From contig JAFEBM010000003.1 in assembly GCA_018242685.1 (NCBI GenBank), forward strand, positions 1-64,000: a DNA stretch of 64,000 nucleotides, written 5' to 3'. This DNA is from Nitrospira sp. GTDB taxonomy: Bacteria; Nitrospirota; Nitrospiria; Nitrospirales; Nitrospiraceae. The position numbers and the translations under genes are program-made. Below the pieces are notes generated by a model. The model was given only the letters and a program-made list of their open reading frames with translations, had not been told where the DNA came from and made no database searches. Position 1 is the first letter of the stretch. Each line of letters begins with the position of its first letter. Positions 38,900 to 47,450 of the stretch are shown in pieces.

Positions 38900-40192
38900 A
38901 TGAACACTTTATCCAGGAGCAAAGACGTGGAAGACAGCAGTGAACGTGATAGTCGGGGCTGGTATTTGATCCGTACCAGGGATTTTGGGTTGCTCTGGTG
39001 GGGACAGATGATCTCTCAAATCGGAGAAGGTCTCAATAAAGTCGCTCTACTCTGGTTCGTGTATACCCTCACCGGTTCGGCCCTCAAAATGACGGTCGTC
39101 GGATTGCTCCAAACCGTTCCCCCTTTGCTGTTCGGTCCCATGATCGGGGTGTTTCTTGATCGCCTGCCGAAGAAGAGCGTGATGGTGTGGGTGGACTTGA
39201 TCCGTACCGTCATGATCTTTCTCATCCCGGCTTTATTTGCTCTCGATCTCCTCTCCCTTGAAGGCCTCTATGTCCTGATCTTCTTGACATCGATCGTCTC
39301 GACCATCTTTGGACCGGCTTTGGTGTCGGCTGTCCCGCGCTTGGTCCGTCCGACTGAATTGGTGACGGCGAATGCCTTGATCCAAGGCACGAATAACATT
39401 GGGTTATTGCTCGGTCCGGCAATCGGCGGCGTACTCATCGCGATGATGGGCGCCGAGAATGTCCTGTATGTGAATTCGGCCACCTTCCTCGTATCGGCCT
39501 TGTGTCTCATTCCCATGCGGTTTCATGAAACGCTCAAGATCGGTAAAGAGGCCGGAAACATGTCCGCCTCTATGCTTGATGATTTGAAGGTAGGATTTCG
39601 ATTTGTCTTCGGCACACACTCGACGGTTTTTCTTCTCGTCGTTATCTCGGCCTTGTACAATTTGGGTGCGAGCGCCTTTGTGTTCATTCTGCCGGTGTAT
39701 GCGAAAGAGTTTCTCCAAGTCGGTCCGGTTCAATTGGGCTGGCTCTGGTCCGGCCTCGGGGTCGGCATGCTGGCGGTATCTACCTGGCTTGCCTGGAGGC
39801 ACCAGGGAGATCTGCATAGCCGCTTGCGCCTCATCGTCCGCGGGATGATGGTGGGTGGACTGGCGGTCTGCAGTCTCAGCCTGCTCGAAACACCGCTGGT
39901 CGCTGCTGCAGTGATCGTTGTTGTCGGTGGTAGCACGGCGGTCATGAATCCCGTCGTCTGGGCGTTGCTGCAGGAGGCCACTCCGGAACACCTCATGGGA
40001 CGCGTGCTCACAACGTTCAGCACGGGGTCAATGGCCGCCGCCATGGCCGGCATGACCGGTTTTGGGTGGATTGCAGACGCCATCGGCCCGGCGCAAAGCT
40101 TTATCGGACTTGGTCTGGTTCTGTTACTGACGGCAGCCGTCGCGATCCGGTTTATGCGTCAAGCGGTCATGGTTCAACGGGTTTCGGCCTAG
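38900..40192 (+). CDS. MFS transporter (EntS-like, MFS_3)
   Basis: 430 residues with about twelve hydrophobic segments. The opening RTRDFGLLWWGQMISQIGEG and the loop 2-3 motif GVFLDRLPKKSVMVW (the A-motif variant DRxxKK) are typical of the MFS_3/EntS exporter group. A central cytoplasmic loop lies near residues 210-225. Substrate is unknown; relatives export siderophores, macrolides or other small molecules. The next gene is a close paralogue in tandem (compare GSALKxTVxGLLQTxPP in both), probably from duplication. Confidence 0.88.
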   Translation: MNTLSRSKDVEDSSERDSRGWYLIRTRDFGLLWWGQMISQIGEGLNKVALLWFVYTLTGSALKMTVVGLLQTVPPLLFGPMIGVFLDRLPKKSVMVWVDLIRTVMIFLIPALFALDLLSLEGLYVLIFLTSIVSTIFGPALVSAVPRLVRPTELVTANALIQGTNNIGLLLGPAIGGVLIAMMGAENVLYVNSATFLVSALCLIPMRFHETLKIGKEAGNMSASMLDDLKVGFRFVFGTHSTVFLLVVISALYNLGASAFVFILPVYAKEFLQVGPVQLGWLWSGLGVGMLAVSTWLAWRHQGDLHSRLRLIVRGMMVGGLAVCSLSLLETPLVAAAVIVVVGGSTAVMNPVVWALLQEATPEHLMGRVLTTFSTGSMAAAMAGMTGFGWIADAIGPAQSFIGLGLVLLLTAAVAIRFMRQAVMVQRVSA

Positions 40193-40376
40193 ACTTCGCG
40201 TCAGATTGCCAGCTGTCCCATCATTCTGCCTGTCGTTACGCTTTTCTTGTCGGCCCCATTCCGATATCCTGGTAAGCTGAGGTCACGTATGCGGGAAACA
40301 ATCGGCATACGCATCCTGGCAGGGTGGTTCCTCACGATGGATCAGCGCGATGAATCAAGAGGAGGAGAGGTCTCGC

Positions 40377-41633
40377 ATGGCGGAACGCCCAATCCTCCGT
40401 CGAAAACAATGGCTCCTCACGCGCGATTTTCGCCTGGTGTGGTGGAGCCAGGTGCTGTCGCAGGTGGCCGACGGTGTCAGCAAGCTGGCTCTCTTGTGGT
40501 TTGTCTATTCCATCACCGGTTCGGCGCTGAAGACCACGGTCATCGGCCTTCTGCAAACATTGCCCCCGATTGTCCTTGGACCCGTGATCGGCGTGGTGGT
40601 CGATCGATTGCCGAAGAAGGCTATCCTGATCTGCAGCGACCTGACCAGGGCCCTATTGATCGGCTTGATCCCCTGCTGGGTCTCCGTAGAGTCGTTTACC
40701 GTCCAATCGCTCTACGTGCTGACATTTCTCTACGGGATTGCAACCGCCATGTTCGTCCCGACGTTGTCATCGTCGGTGCCGCTCATGGTGAAGAAGGAAC
40801 AGTTGACCGCCGCCAATGCTCTCCTCCAAGGCACCACGAGCCTCGGCATCATCATCGGCCCGGTCATCAGCGGGCTGGGGATTGCCTTTTCCGGCTCTCA
40901 GGACGTGCTCTGTATTAATGCGGTGACCTACCTGGCGTCCGCAGCCCTTTTGTTTCCCCTCCGTCTATCAGCCGGGATGATGACGTCTCCGCCGGAAAGC
41001 CGCCGGACAACGGCGATTGAGGATCTGTTCGACGGGATTCGCTATACGTTGATCGCTCGGCGCACAATTCTGATGTTGATCATGTTGGCCTCGGTCTATA
41101 CGTTCGGCAGCGGAGCCTTTACCACCCTGTTTCCCGTGTTCGGAAAGAGACTCCTCTCACTCGGTCCGGTAGAGGTGGGATACCTCTGGTCTTGGCTCGG
41201 CGTGGGCCTGCTCCTTGTATCGCTCTGCCTTGTGCGGCTCACCGAATGGAATCTTCGGCGTCGGGTATCGATCATCACGTGGTCGAGCGCCGTCGGCGGG
41301 GTGGCGTTGTGCGGGTTGGTCTGGGCTTCAAACATCACGGTGGCGACCCTGCTCGTGATGTTGATCGGGATGGGGTTGGGGACCTGGACACCGATCGCCT
41401 GGGGGATCATACAGGAAATCTCGCCCACCCACATGGTGGGGCGGGTCATGGCGCTCTACACGGCTATTGCCACGGCGACTTCAATGGCCGGCATGACCTT
41501 CTTCGGGTGGCTCATCGAAGTATCCAGCGAGTCCGTGAGTCTGATCGGCATCGGTACAGTCCTGATCGCTCTTTCAATATCCAGCGTGTGGTTCCGGCGA
41601 CGCGTCGTGGGAGAGCGCGTTTCGATCGAATAG
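40377..41633 (+). CDS. MFS transporter (EntS-like), tandem paralogue
   Basis: 418 residues from ATG 40377, chosen for its strong GAGGAGAGG ribosome-binding site; ATG 40350 is in frame but less well placed. It has twelve hydrophobic segments and the same landmarks as the preceding gene: LTRDFRLVWWSQVLSQVADG, GSALKTTVIGLLQTLPP and VVDRLPKKAILIC. A conserved C-terminal half (AMAGMTFFGWLIE-like, seen as TSMAGMTFFGWLIE) aligns with AAMAGMTGFGWIAD of the neighbour. The pair could have different substrates or form a heteromer; there is no evidence for either. Confidence 0.88.
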   Translation: MAERPILRRKQWLLTRDFRLVWWSQVLSQVADGVSKLALLWFVYSITGSALKTTVIGLLQTLPPIVLGPVIGVVVDRLPKKAILICSDLTRALLIGLIPCWVSVESFTVQSLYVLTFLYGIATAMFVPTLSSSVPLMVKKEQLTAANALLQGTTSLGIIIGPVISGLGIAFSGSQDVLCINAVTYLASAALLFPLRLSAGMMTSPPESRRTTAIEDLFDGIRYTLIARRTILMLIMLASVYTFGSGAFTTLFPVFGKRLLSLGPVEVGYLWSWLGVGLLLVSLCLVRLTEWNLRRRVSIITWSSAVGGVALCGLVWASNITVATLLVMLIGMGLGTWTPIAWGIIQEISPTHMVGRVMALYTAIATATSMAGMTFFGWLIEVSSESVSLIGIGTVLIALSISSVWFRRRVVGERVSIE

Positions 41634-41768
41634 AGAATCCTTCCTCCAACCCATTCTTCCAACCCGAATTCCACTCTCCGTCCAGCTTCGCGTGAATCCT
41701 GTCTCCAATAATGTCACCCTTTTCCCCGTTAACATATGTATACTGCGCACCATGCCTATGCCTGTCTT

Positions 41769-42374
41769 ATGAAGCATCTGAGTCGGGTGTGGACAGTGCT
41801 GCTGTTTTTGGCAGGACTGGTCTGGGCGTCTCCAGTTGTGGCGGATGAGCCAGCCTCTACTTTGATTGGGAAACAAACTGTCGGCGTAGTGGTCGGCGGA
41901 ATGCTGCCGGTTCGACTGGCGGATGGGCAGTCGTCCAAGTTAAACGGTGTGGCCGTCCATCCCTCGTGGCAGATCGTATTGACTGATCCGATAGGTGACG
42001 GGTGGTGGAGTGGCTCAGTCGCCTTTGGGGTTGAAGCGGCGCTCTTAGGGATTACGGAACCGACCAGTGCGTATGGCGTGGGAGTCACACCGAAGGCAGT
42101 CTATACGCTTGCTTCGTTCGGTCGGCTGAAGCCCTATGTCGAAGGCGGCGGCGGTCCGATCTGGACGAATTTCGATGGCCGCATTCCCGAGCAGGGGTCG
42201 AATTTCAATTTTTTGGTCTGGGGCGGCGCGGGCGCGACCTATGATCTGACGGCGCGATGGGCGCTGAACGCTGGAGTCCGTTTCAGCCACATCTCCAACG
42301 CCGACACCGATAGCCCGAACCGAGGGCTGAATTACCTGCTGCCGTTTGTAGGGGTCTCCTCGAAGCTCTTCTAG
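41769..42374 (+). CDS. PagL-like lipid A 3-O-deacylase (outer membrane)
   Basis: 201 residues from ATG 41769, with a signal peptide (VWTVLLFLAGLVWASPVVA, cleavage after VADE-like residues). The mature part shows alternating beta-strand pattern and the acyloxyacyl hydrolase end ALNAGVRFSHISNADTDSPN, whose His-Ser pair (FSHISNA) is the catalytic pair of PagL. The C-terminus ends in Phe (SSKLF), as outer-membrane barrels often do. It should remove the 3-O-linked acyl chain of lipid A. A diverged fragment of a second gene of this type lies at 49469-49565. Confidence 0.82.
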   Translation: MKHLSRVWTVLLFLAGLVWASPVVADEPASTLIGKQTVGVVVGGMLPVRLADGQSSKLNGVAVHPSWQIVLTDPIGDGWWSGSVAFGVEAALLGITEPTSAYGVGVTPKAVYTLASFGRLKPYVEGGGGPIWTNFDGRIPEQGSNFNFLVWGGAGATYDLTARWALNAGVRFSHISNADTDSPNRGLNYLLPFVGVSSKLF

Positions 42375-42626
42375 CAGGCTGCGGAAGAACTGGCTTGATA
42401 CCAACAATACCCGCCCATCCCTAGCCACGCCGAAGCCTGCCGGATGGACAGTTCGAATCGCTGGAAAGACTTGCCTCCGAATCCACAAATCTTTGAGCTG
42501 ACGTAGCGATAGGACATCGTCTTGTTGGATCGAGATCAATCGGATTCGAAACCGGTAGACAGGAAGCGGACGGGTGCGCCATGCGAAAAACGTTATGGGA
42601 GACAAGTCTGATAGGATGCGCCGGCG

Positions 42627-43871
42627 ATGAGCCATCCCCCGGCCACGACTGCACCGCGCCAAGCCGCGGGTATCTTCATTCTCATCACCGTCCTCCTTGA
42701 CATGTTGTCGTTCGGCATCATCATTCCGGTGCTGCCGAAACTCGTCGAGGAATTTTTCTTTGGTAATACGGCGCAGGCGGCCGTGCTTTATGGGTTGATG
42801 GGAACGGCCTGAGCGTTCATGCAGTTTTTCTGTTCGCCGATCCAGGGTGCGCTGTCGGATCGGTTCGGTCGGCGTCCGGTCGTGCTGTTGTCCAATCTGG
42901 GCTTGGGCCTCGACTACATCGTGATGGCGCTCGCGCCGAACGTGGCCTGGCTTGTGGCAGGCCGCGTCATCTCCGGGATGGCCTCATCCAGCTTCAGCAC
43001 TGCCGGAGCCTACATCGCCGACGTGACGCCGCCGGAGCAGCGGGCGGCGGCCTTCGGTAAGATCGGCATGGTCTTCGGGCTCGGCTTCATCTTCGGTCCC
43101 GCCTTGGGTGGCTGGCTCGGCGCCATCGATCCTCGGCTGCCGTTCTGGGGCGCGGCGGCACTCAGTCTCATGAACGCCTGTTACGGATTTTTCGTGCTCC
43201 CCGAATCTCTGCCGCCTGACAAACGGATGCCTTTCACCTGGGCTCGAGCCAACCCAACCGGTTCGCTCAGGCTGTTGCGCTCACACCGTGAACTCTTCGG
43301 CCTCGCGACGGTCTCGTTCCTCGGCTATCTAGCCCATGCCGTGCTTCCAGGCGTGTCAGTCCTGTACATGGGCTATCGCTATGGCTGGGGAACGGCCAGT
43401 GTGGGACTGATGCTGGCGAGCGTGGGCGTGGCCGCGACGATCGTGCAGGGTGGGCTCATCCGTCCCATCACCAGCCAGTTCGGCGAACGTAGAACGGTCC
43501 TAATCGGGTTACTTTGCGGGGCGGTCGGTTTTTCCGTCTATGGCTCCGCCTGGGAGGGCTGGATCTTCTGCCTCGGCATTCCCGTGATGGCCTTCTGGGG
43601 ACTTGCCGGTCCGGCAACGCAATCGCTCATGACGCGCCGGGTCAGCAGTGCGGAACAGGGCCAGCTTCAGGGCGCCATCGCCGGCATCAATGGAATGACC
43701 GGCATGATCGGACCGACCCTTTTCACACAGACCTTCGCCTATTTCATCCGACCTAATTCAGCCTCCAGCACATCCCTCGAACTGCCGGGCGCACCGTTTA
43801 TCCTCGCCTCGCTCATGCTCCTCGGCGCCGCCATGATTGCATGGCGAACGACGAAAGCCGGCGGACCATAA
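42627..43871 (+). pseudogene. TetA-type MFS transporter interrupted by an in-frame TGA
   Basis: The frame begins at ATG 42627 (FILITVLLDMLSFGIIIPVL is the TetA-family first helix) and is cut by TGA at 42810-42812 after YGLMGTA. It continues in the same frame as AFMQFFCSPIQGALSDRFGR, including the A-motif GALSDRFGRRPV. In relatives a Trp (TGG) occurs between these parts, so a single G-to-A change explains the stop. Restart at ATG 42819 would give a 350-residue protein lacking the first two helices. The rest of the gene is intact to TAA. Pieces of this gene recur at 49095-49237 and 54321-54434. Confidence 0.85.
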
Positions 43872-44388
43872 GCAAGCTGTGTCCGTTGCCCCGTCATGAG
43901 GTATAACTGATGTGCGCAACAGTCATAGCGCATGACGATTCCGTGCCGGTCCTTGATACAGCTGAACTGGTAGTGGGTCAGGTAGAACACTTCACTCATG
44001 GCGACACCGCCGCCTTTGAATGAACTACACTTCAAGCGTCCTGTGAATCCGGAAATTAATGGGTCCTGAGCCTGGACAAAAATCATTTTTGATCTGGAAA
44101 TTTGGTTGAGCCAGACTAGGGATATCCCGAGTATTCCTTTCTCCTCCAAACGCTTTATAGACTGCCGTCTATACTCAATAGTCAAAAATATAAGCAATAC
44201 TCAGTAACATATCTGAAAACAACGTGCACGACGTACGAGCGGACCCCTAGTGATGTGTCCAAGACCTCGTGGGCCATTGGCAGGGCTGCGTTTCAAGCGA
44301 CCGGCGGATGAAAAATAGATCCATGGAGAAGACTGGTGTGGTTCGAGAGAATTTCCCCATTAACCAAAAGGCAAGTGAGGAGACCGCT
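43872..44388. other. Gene-free interval upstream of the multicopper oxidase
   Basis: This interval holds the part of the MFS 3' flank that recurs near 54400, copy B of the 80-bp repeat (44063-44147), and at 44202-44228 a stretch resembling 49566-49592 (AGTAACATATCTGAAAAC against GGTAACATACCTGAAAAC). The long overlapping frames on both strands look non-coding. The promoter of the oxidase operon must lie here but no clear -35/-10 pair was found. Confidence 0.5.
44063..44147 (+). repeat. Copy B of the 80-bp intergenic repeat
   Basis: Matches copy A at 38782-38862 in order and orientation (CTGGACAAAA, then TTTTTGA, ATTTGG, CTAGGGATATCCCGAG, CCTTTCTCC). It precedes the multicopper oxidase gene by about 240 bp. 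Confidence 0.5.
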
Positions 44389-46182
44389 ATGAGCACACGC
44401 ACACCCATAATAATAGTACTCTGGCTCCTTGCCATATCTACCGGCTGTGCCACTCCGGTACTCCTTGCCCAAACTCCTGGACCGTCTCGTCCATGTGCTT
44501 TTCAAGAGATCGATCCGGCCAAGTGGGGGAACCAGCCATTCCGCAATCCGCCGGTAGAACAAGCCACCCACGGCCGCCTGCAAGCGACGTTGACTGTGCA
44601 ATACACCGATCCGCATACCACGTCGCTCGGTGGTTGTCCTGTGACACTGCGCACCTACAATGGGGAACTCGTCGGGCCGACACTGCGCGTGAAGCGGGGA
44701 GAGACCCTGAACATCCTGCTCAATAACGTCTTGCCACACGAGTCTCCGAACCAGATCGCGGATCAGATCAAGCAAGAGGCGGATAGCGCCTTTATTGAAA
44801 CTCGGCCGCATTCGTTCAACACCACCAATCTCCACACACACGGTCTGCATGTCTCACCGGTCGGTAATAGCGACAACGTGCTCCTCGCCATTCCACCACA
44901 GACGCAGCTCCTCTTTGAGATCAAGGTGCCGGCAAACCATCCTGCCGGCACGTACTGGTACCACGCCCATGCTCACGGCTCGACCGCTATCCAAGTGGGG
45001 AGCGGTATGGCCGGTGCTCTGATCATCGAGGACGATGAGGCCATGCTGCCATCCGCCCTGCGTGAAGCGACTCGCCGAGAAAAGATTCTGGTCCTGCAGA
45101 CCATCTTGTACGACGCCCAGGGGCGAGCCGAAGATATCAGCGCCTTCTTCCCAGATCCGCCCTCACCCAAGGATGCCTGCACGAAAGGGCTGCCAACCTG
45201 TACCTGGCAGACATCCAAGCGACGCACCACGATTAACGGGCAGATCGTGCCGATCATCGCCATGCGTCCCGGTGAGGTGCAGCGCTGGCGCATGATCGAT
45301 GCCGCCTTTCGCGAGTCGATCTGTGTCCGTCTGCGCAAACAGGGAAACAACAAGGAAGGCATCCCGCTGCATGAGATCGCGCTTGATGGTATCTACCTCG
45401 GCAAGATCGATACTTGGTCTTCCAGTCAACTGCTCGACCTCGAACCAGGTTACCGCAGTGACGTCCTTGTCCAGGCTCCTAATACACCTGGACGCTACGA
45501 ATTAATCGATGCAGAAAGCGGCGCCGGTTGTCCAGCCCAGGCCGCGTCCGGCAGCGCCGTGAGTAGCCTCGGCGTCGGCCTGCGGGGTGTTCCCGAGCCG
45601 GAACGTTTGCTCGCCTATGTCGACATTGCGGGTGAGCCGCTGCCCATGGCCCTACCCACAAACGCTGAGATGGCAGCGCTCACCTATCGCCCGGGCGTGA
45701 ACTTGCAGACGCAGGCAGACGGCGTGCAGGAGGCGATCTTCAAGCTGGGCAGCGCCGTGCATACCGAGAAAGACGCACGGAACTACTTCCAGATCAACTA
45801 CCATGCTTTCAATCCCACCCGCATCCGTCCTGTCGGCCTGGGCCACACTGATATGTGGTTCCTCACCACGGTGGGCGATCCCCCCGGTGTGCTGCCGCTG
45901 CAGGAAGCCATTCCACCCTTGCCGCACGTCTTCCACATCCACGTCAACCCGTTCCAGACCATCCGCCAGGATCCGCAAGGCAAGAATGAGCTGGTGTGGA
46001 AGGACACGTTACTCGTCTTGCCCGCCGCCAAAGTGCAAATCTATACACAATACCTCGACTACATCGGACAATTCGTGATGCATTGCCACATCCTCGACCA
46101 TGAAGATCTCGGCATGATGGAGATCGTCGACGTAGTAGGTGAACAGCCAACGACCATGCTGCCGATGCACGAGGGGCAGTAG
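44389..46182 (+). CDS. Exported multicopper oxidase (laccase-like)
   Basis: 597 residues from ATG 44389 (GTGAGGAGA upstream). A signal peptide (IIIVLWLLAISTGCATPVLLA) directs export. All copper-binding blocks are present: TNLHTHGLHVSP, GTYWYHAHAHGS, HVFHIHVNPFQT and FVMHCHILDHEDLGMM. The last has the HCHxxxHxxxxM form, giving a Met axial ligand at the type 1 site. Such enzymes oxidise phenols or metal ions with O2. The next two genes, 61 and 16 bp apart, encode a PSD-family decarboxylase and a tyrosinase, so phenolic substrates are favoured here. Metal oxidation (Cu+, Mn2+) cannot be excluded. It differs from CopA-type proteins in having no Met-rich repeats. Confidence 0.9.
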   Translation: MSTRTPIIIVLWLLAISTGCATPVLLAQTPGPSRPCAFQEIDPAKWGNQPFRNPPVEQATHGRLQATLTVQYTDPHTTSLGGCPVTLRTYNGELVGPTLRVKRGETLNILLNNVLPHESPNQIADQIKQEADSAFIETRPHSFNTTNLHTHGLHVSPVGNSDNVLLAIPPQTQLLFEIKVPANHPAGTYWYHAHAHGSTAIQVGSGMAGALIIEDDEAMLPSALREATRREKILVLQTILYDAQGRAEDISAFFPDPPSPKDACTKGLPTCTWQTSKRRTTINGQIVPIIAMRPGEVQRWRMIDAAFRESICVRLRKQGNNKEGIPLHEIALDGIYLGKIDTWSSSQLLDLEPGYRSDVLVQAPNTPGRYELIDAESGAGCPAQAASGSAVSSLGVGLRGVPEPERLLAYVDIAGEPLPMALPTNAEMAALTYRPGVNLQTQADGVQEAIFKLGSAVHTEKDARNYFQINYHAFNPTRIRPVGLGHTDMWFLTTVGDPPGVLPLQEAIPPLPHVFHIHVNPFQTIRQDPQGKNELVWKDTLLVLPAAKVQIYTQYLDYIGQFVMHCHILDHEDLGMMEIVDVVGEQPTTMLPMHEGQ

Positions 46183-46243
46183 CCTCCAAGTCAACCTGAC
46201 CAGGACACCGTAGGAGGAGCCACCATAAAAAAGGAGGAACTCC

Positions 46244-47434
46244 GTGAGTTCTACTGATCTACAGCCGTTGCAAAGACCCCTGACTCCGGCGATGAAAGAA
46301 CTGATGCGCGAACTCGAAGCGATCGTCGGCAATCCGGTCGTCGAGGCGGCCTACAACGACGCTATCGCACGAGTGACACCGTTCATCGAAGATGGATCGC
46401 CCAATCCCTGGGTCGGACAGCCCATGAATTATTTTGTGAATTACTTCCGGGACTGGTTTACGTTCCTTCCCGAACCGGCCGGTGGTCTCGGCAAGATTGT
46501 TCCGTTGACGTGGTTTTACTTGAATAATCCGACTGCCGCTGCGTTTCTCAACACGTTCAAGAGCAAGCGCAATGGCGCGGCGGCCTATACGACGGAGATC
46601 TTCAACTGGACGGTCAAGTTCATTGTGGAGCGCGGACGCTTCATGGATTCGCCCGAATCGCTCATCTTCATCAAGGAATGGACAAGCGACCCGACGACTC
46701 ACATCGAAGATTTCATCGTTCCCAAAGGCGGGTTCAAATCATTCAATGAGTTCTTCACCCGCGAATTGAATCTGTCCCGCAATCCGCGGCCAATCGCCGC
46801 CCCTGACGACGACAGCGTGGTGACCGCGACGGCCGACTCGGAGATCAATTTCATCCTTTCCGATCTCACCCTCACCCAGGAACTTGACGTAAAATCGCGC
46901 CAGCTCAATGTGCTGCAGCTTCTGAACAACTCCAAGTATGCGAAGTTCTTCGAGGGCGGCACAGCCGTTTCCTGCGTGCTGATGCCTCAAAACTACCATC
47001 ACTTTCATGCGCCGGTTACGGGAAAGATCGTCGAGTCCATGGAAGTCGCGGGCATGTACAACGGGATCACTGACGGTGAACATTGGTTCAATACCATCTT
47101 TAATGTCGGTGAAAGCACCACCGCCTTCAGCATCTTCGAGTATTTCCACCGCGCCTACTACATCATTGAAACCAAGAACAACGGCTACGTGGCGGTCGTA
47201 CCAGTCGGTCTCAACACGATCAGCCGGATCAGACCCTCGCTCATCAATTCCCACTCTTCCTTCGTCCACCCCGGCGATCCTCCTGTGCCAGTGAAGAAAG
47301 GAGATCCGCTCGGCAACTTTGCTTATGGTGGATCGCTGAACATTCTGTTGTTTGAAAAAGGCGTGTTGACATCTGTTTCCGTACTGATGGGCAGCCGTCT
47401 GGGGACCATGTCTCCTCCGGCACGATCCAAGTAA
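46244..47434 (+). CDS. PSD-family pyruvoyl decarboxylase (PsiD-like, probably for an amino acid)
   Basis: 396 residues from a GTG start with AAGGAGG upstream. An N-terminal region (about residues 1-150: LTPAMKELMRELEAIVGNPV, then NYFVNYFRDWFTFLPEP) resembles the PSDC extension found on PsiD-type amino-acid decarboxylases. The PSD core follows: FKSFNEFFTRELNLSRNPRP, VLMPQNYHHFHAPVTGKI (His of the cleavage triad) and the self-cleavage site FAYGGSLNILLFEKG, with Ser364 as pyruvoyl precursor. No membrane helix is seen, unlike the true lipid enzyme at 16467. In fungi the soluble form of this family decarboxylates tryptophan (PsiD). Its position before a tyrosinase suggests tyrosine or DOPA as substrate, which is an inference. 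Confidence 0.83.
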   Translation: MSSTDLQPLQRPLTPAMKELMRELEAIVGNPVVEAAYNDAIARVTPFIEDGSPNPWVGQPMNYFVNYFRDWFTFLPEPAGGLGKIVPLTWFYLNNPTAAAFLNTFKSKRNGAAAYTTEIFNWTVKFIVERGRFMDSPESLIFIKEWTSDPTTHIEDFIVPKGGFKSFNEFFTRELNLSRNPRPIAAPDDDSVVTATADSEINFILSDLTLTQELDVKSRQLNVLQLLNNSKYAKFFEGGTAVSCVLMPQNYHHFHAPVTGKIVESMEVAGMYNGITDGEHWFNTIFNVGESTTAFSIFEYFHRAYYIIETKNNGYVAVVPVGLNTISRIRPSLINSHSSFVHPGDPPVPVKKGDPLGNFAYGGSLNILLFEKGVLTSVSVLMGSRLGTMSPPARSK

Positions 47435-47450
47435 AAAGAGAGGAGCGATC

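Noticed and set aside
42440..42475. tRNA-like GTTCGAATC in the MFS upstream region
   Set aside because: No acceptor, D or anticodon stem can be formed around it.
43739..44197. Minus-strand ORF of 152 codons across the end of the MFS gene
   Set aside because: It is antisense to the MFS coding end and covers the duplicated flank and repeat B; its sequence has no protein-family features.
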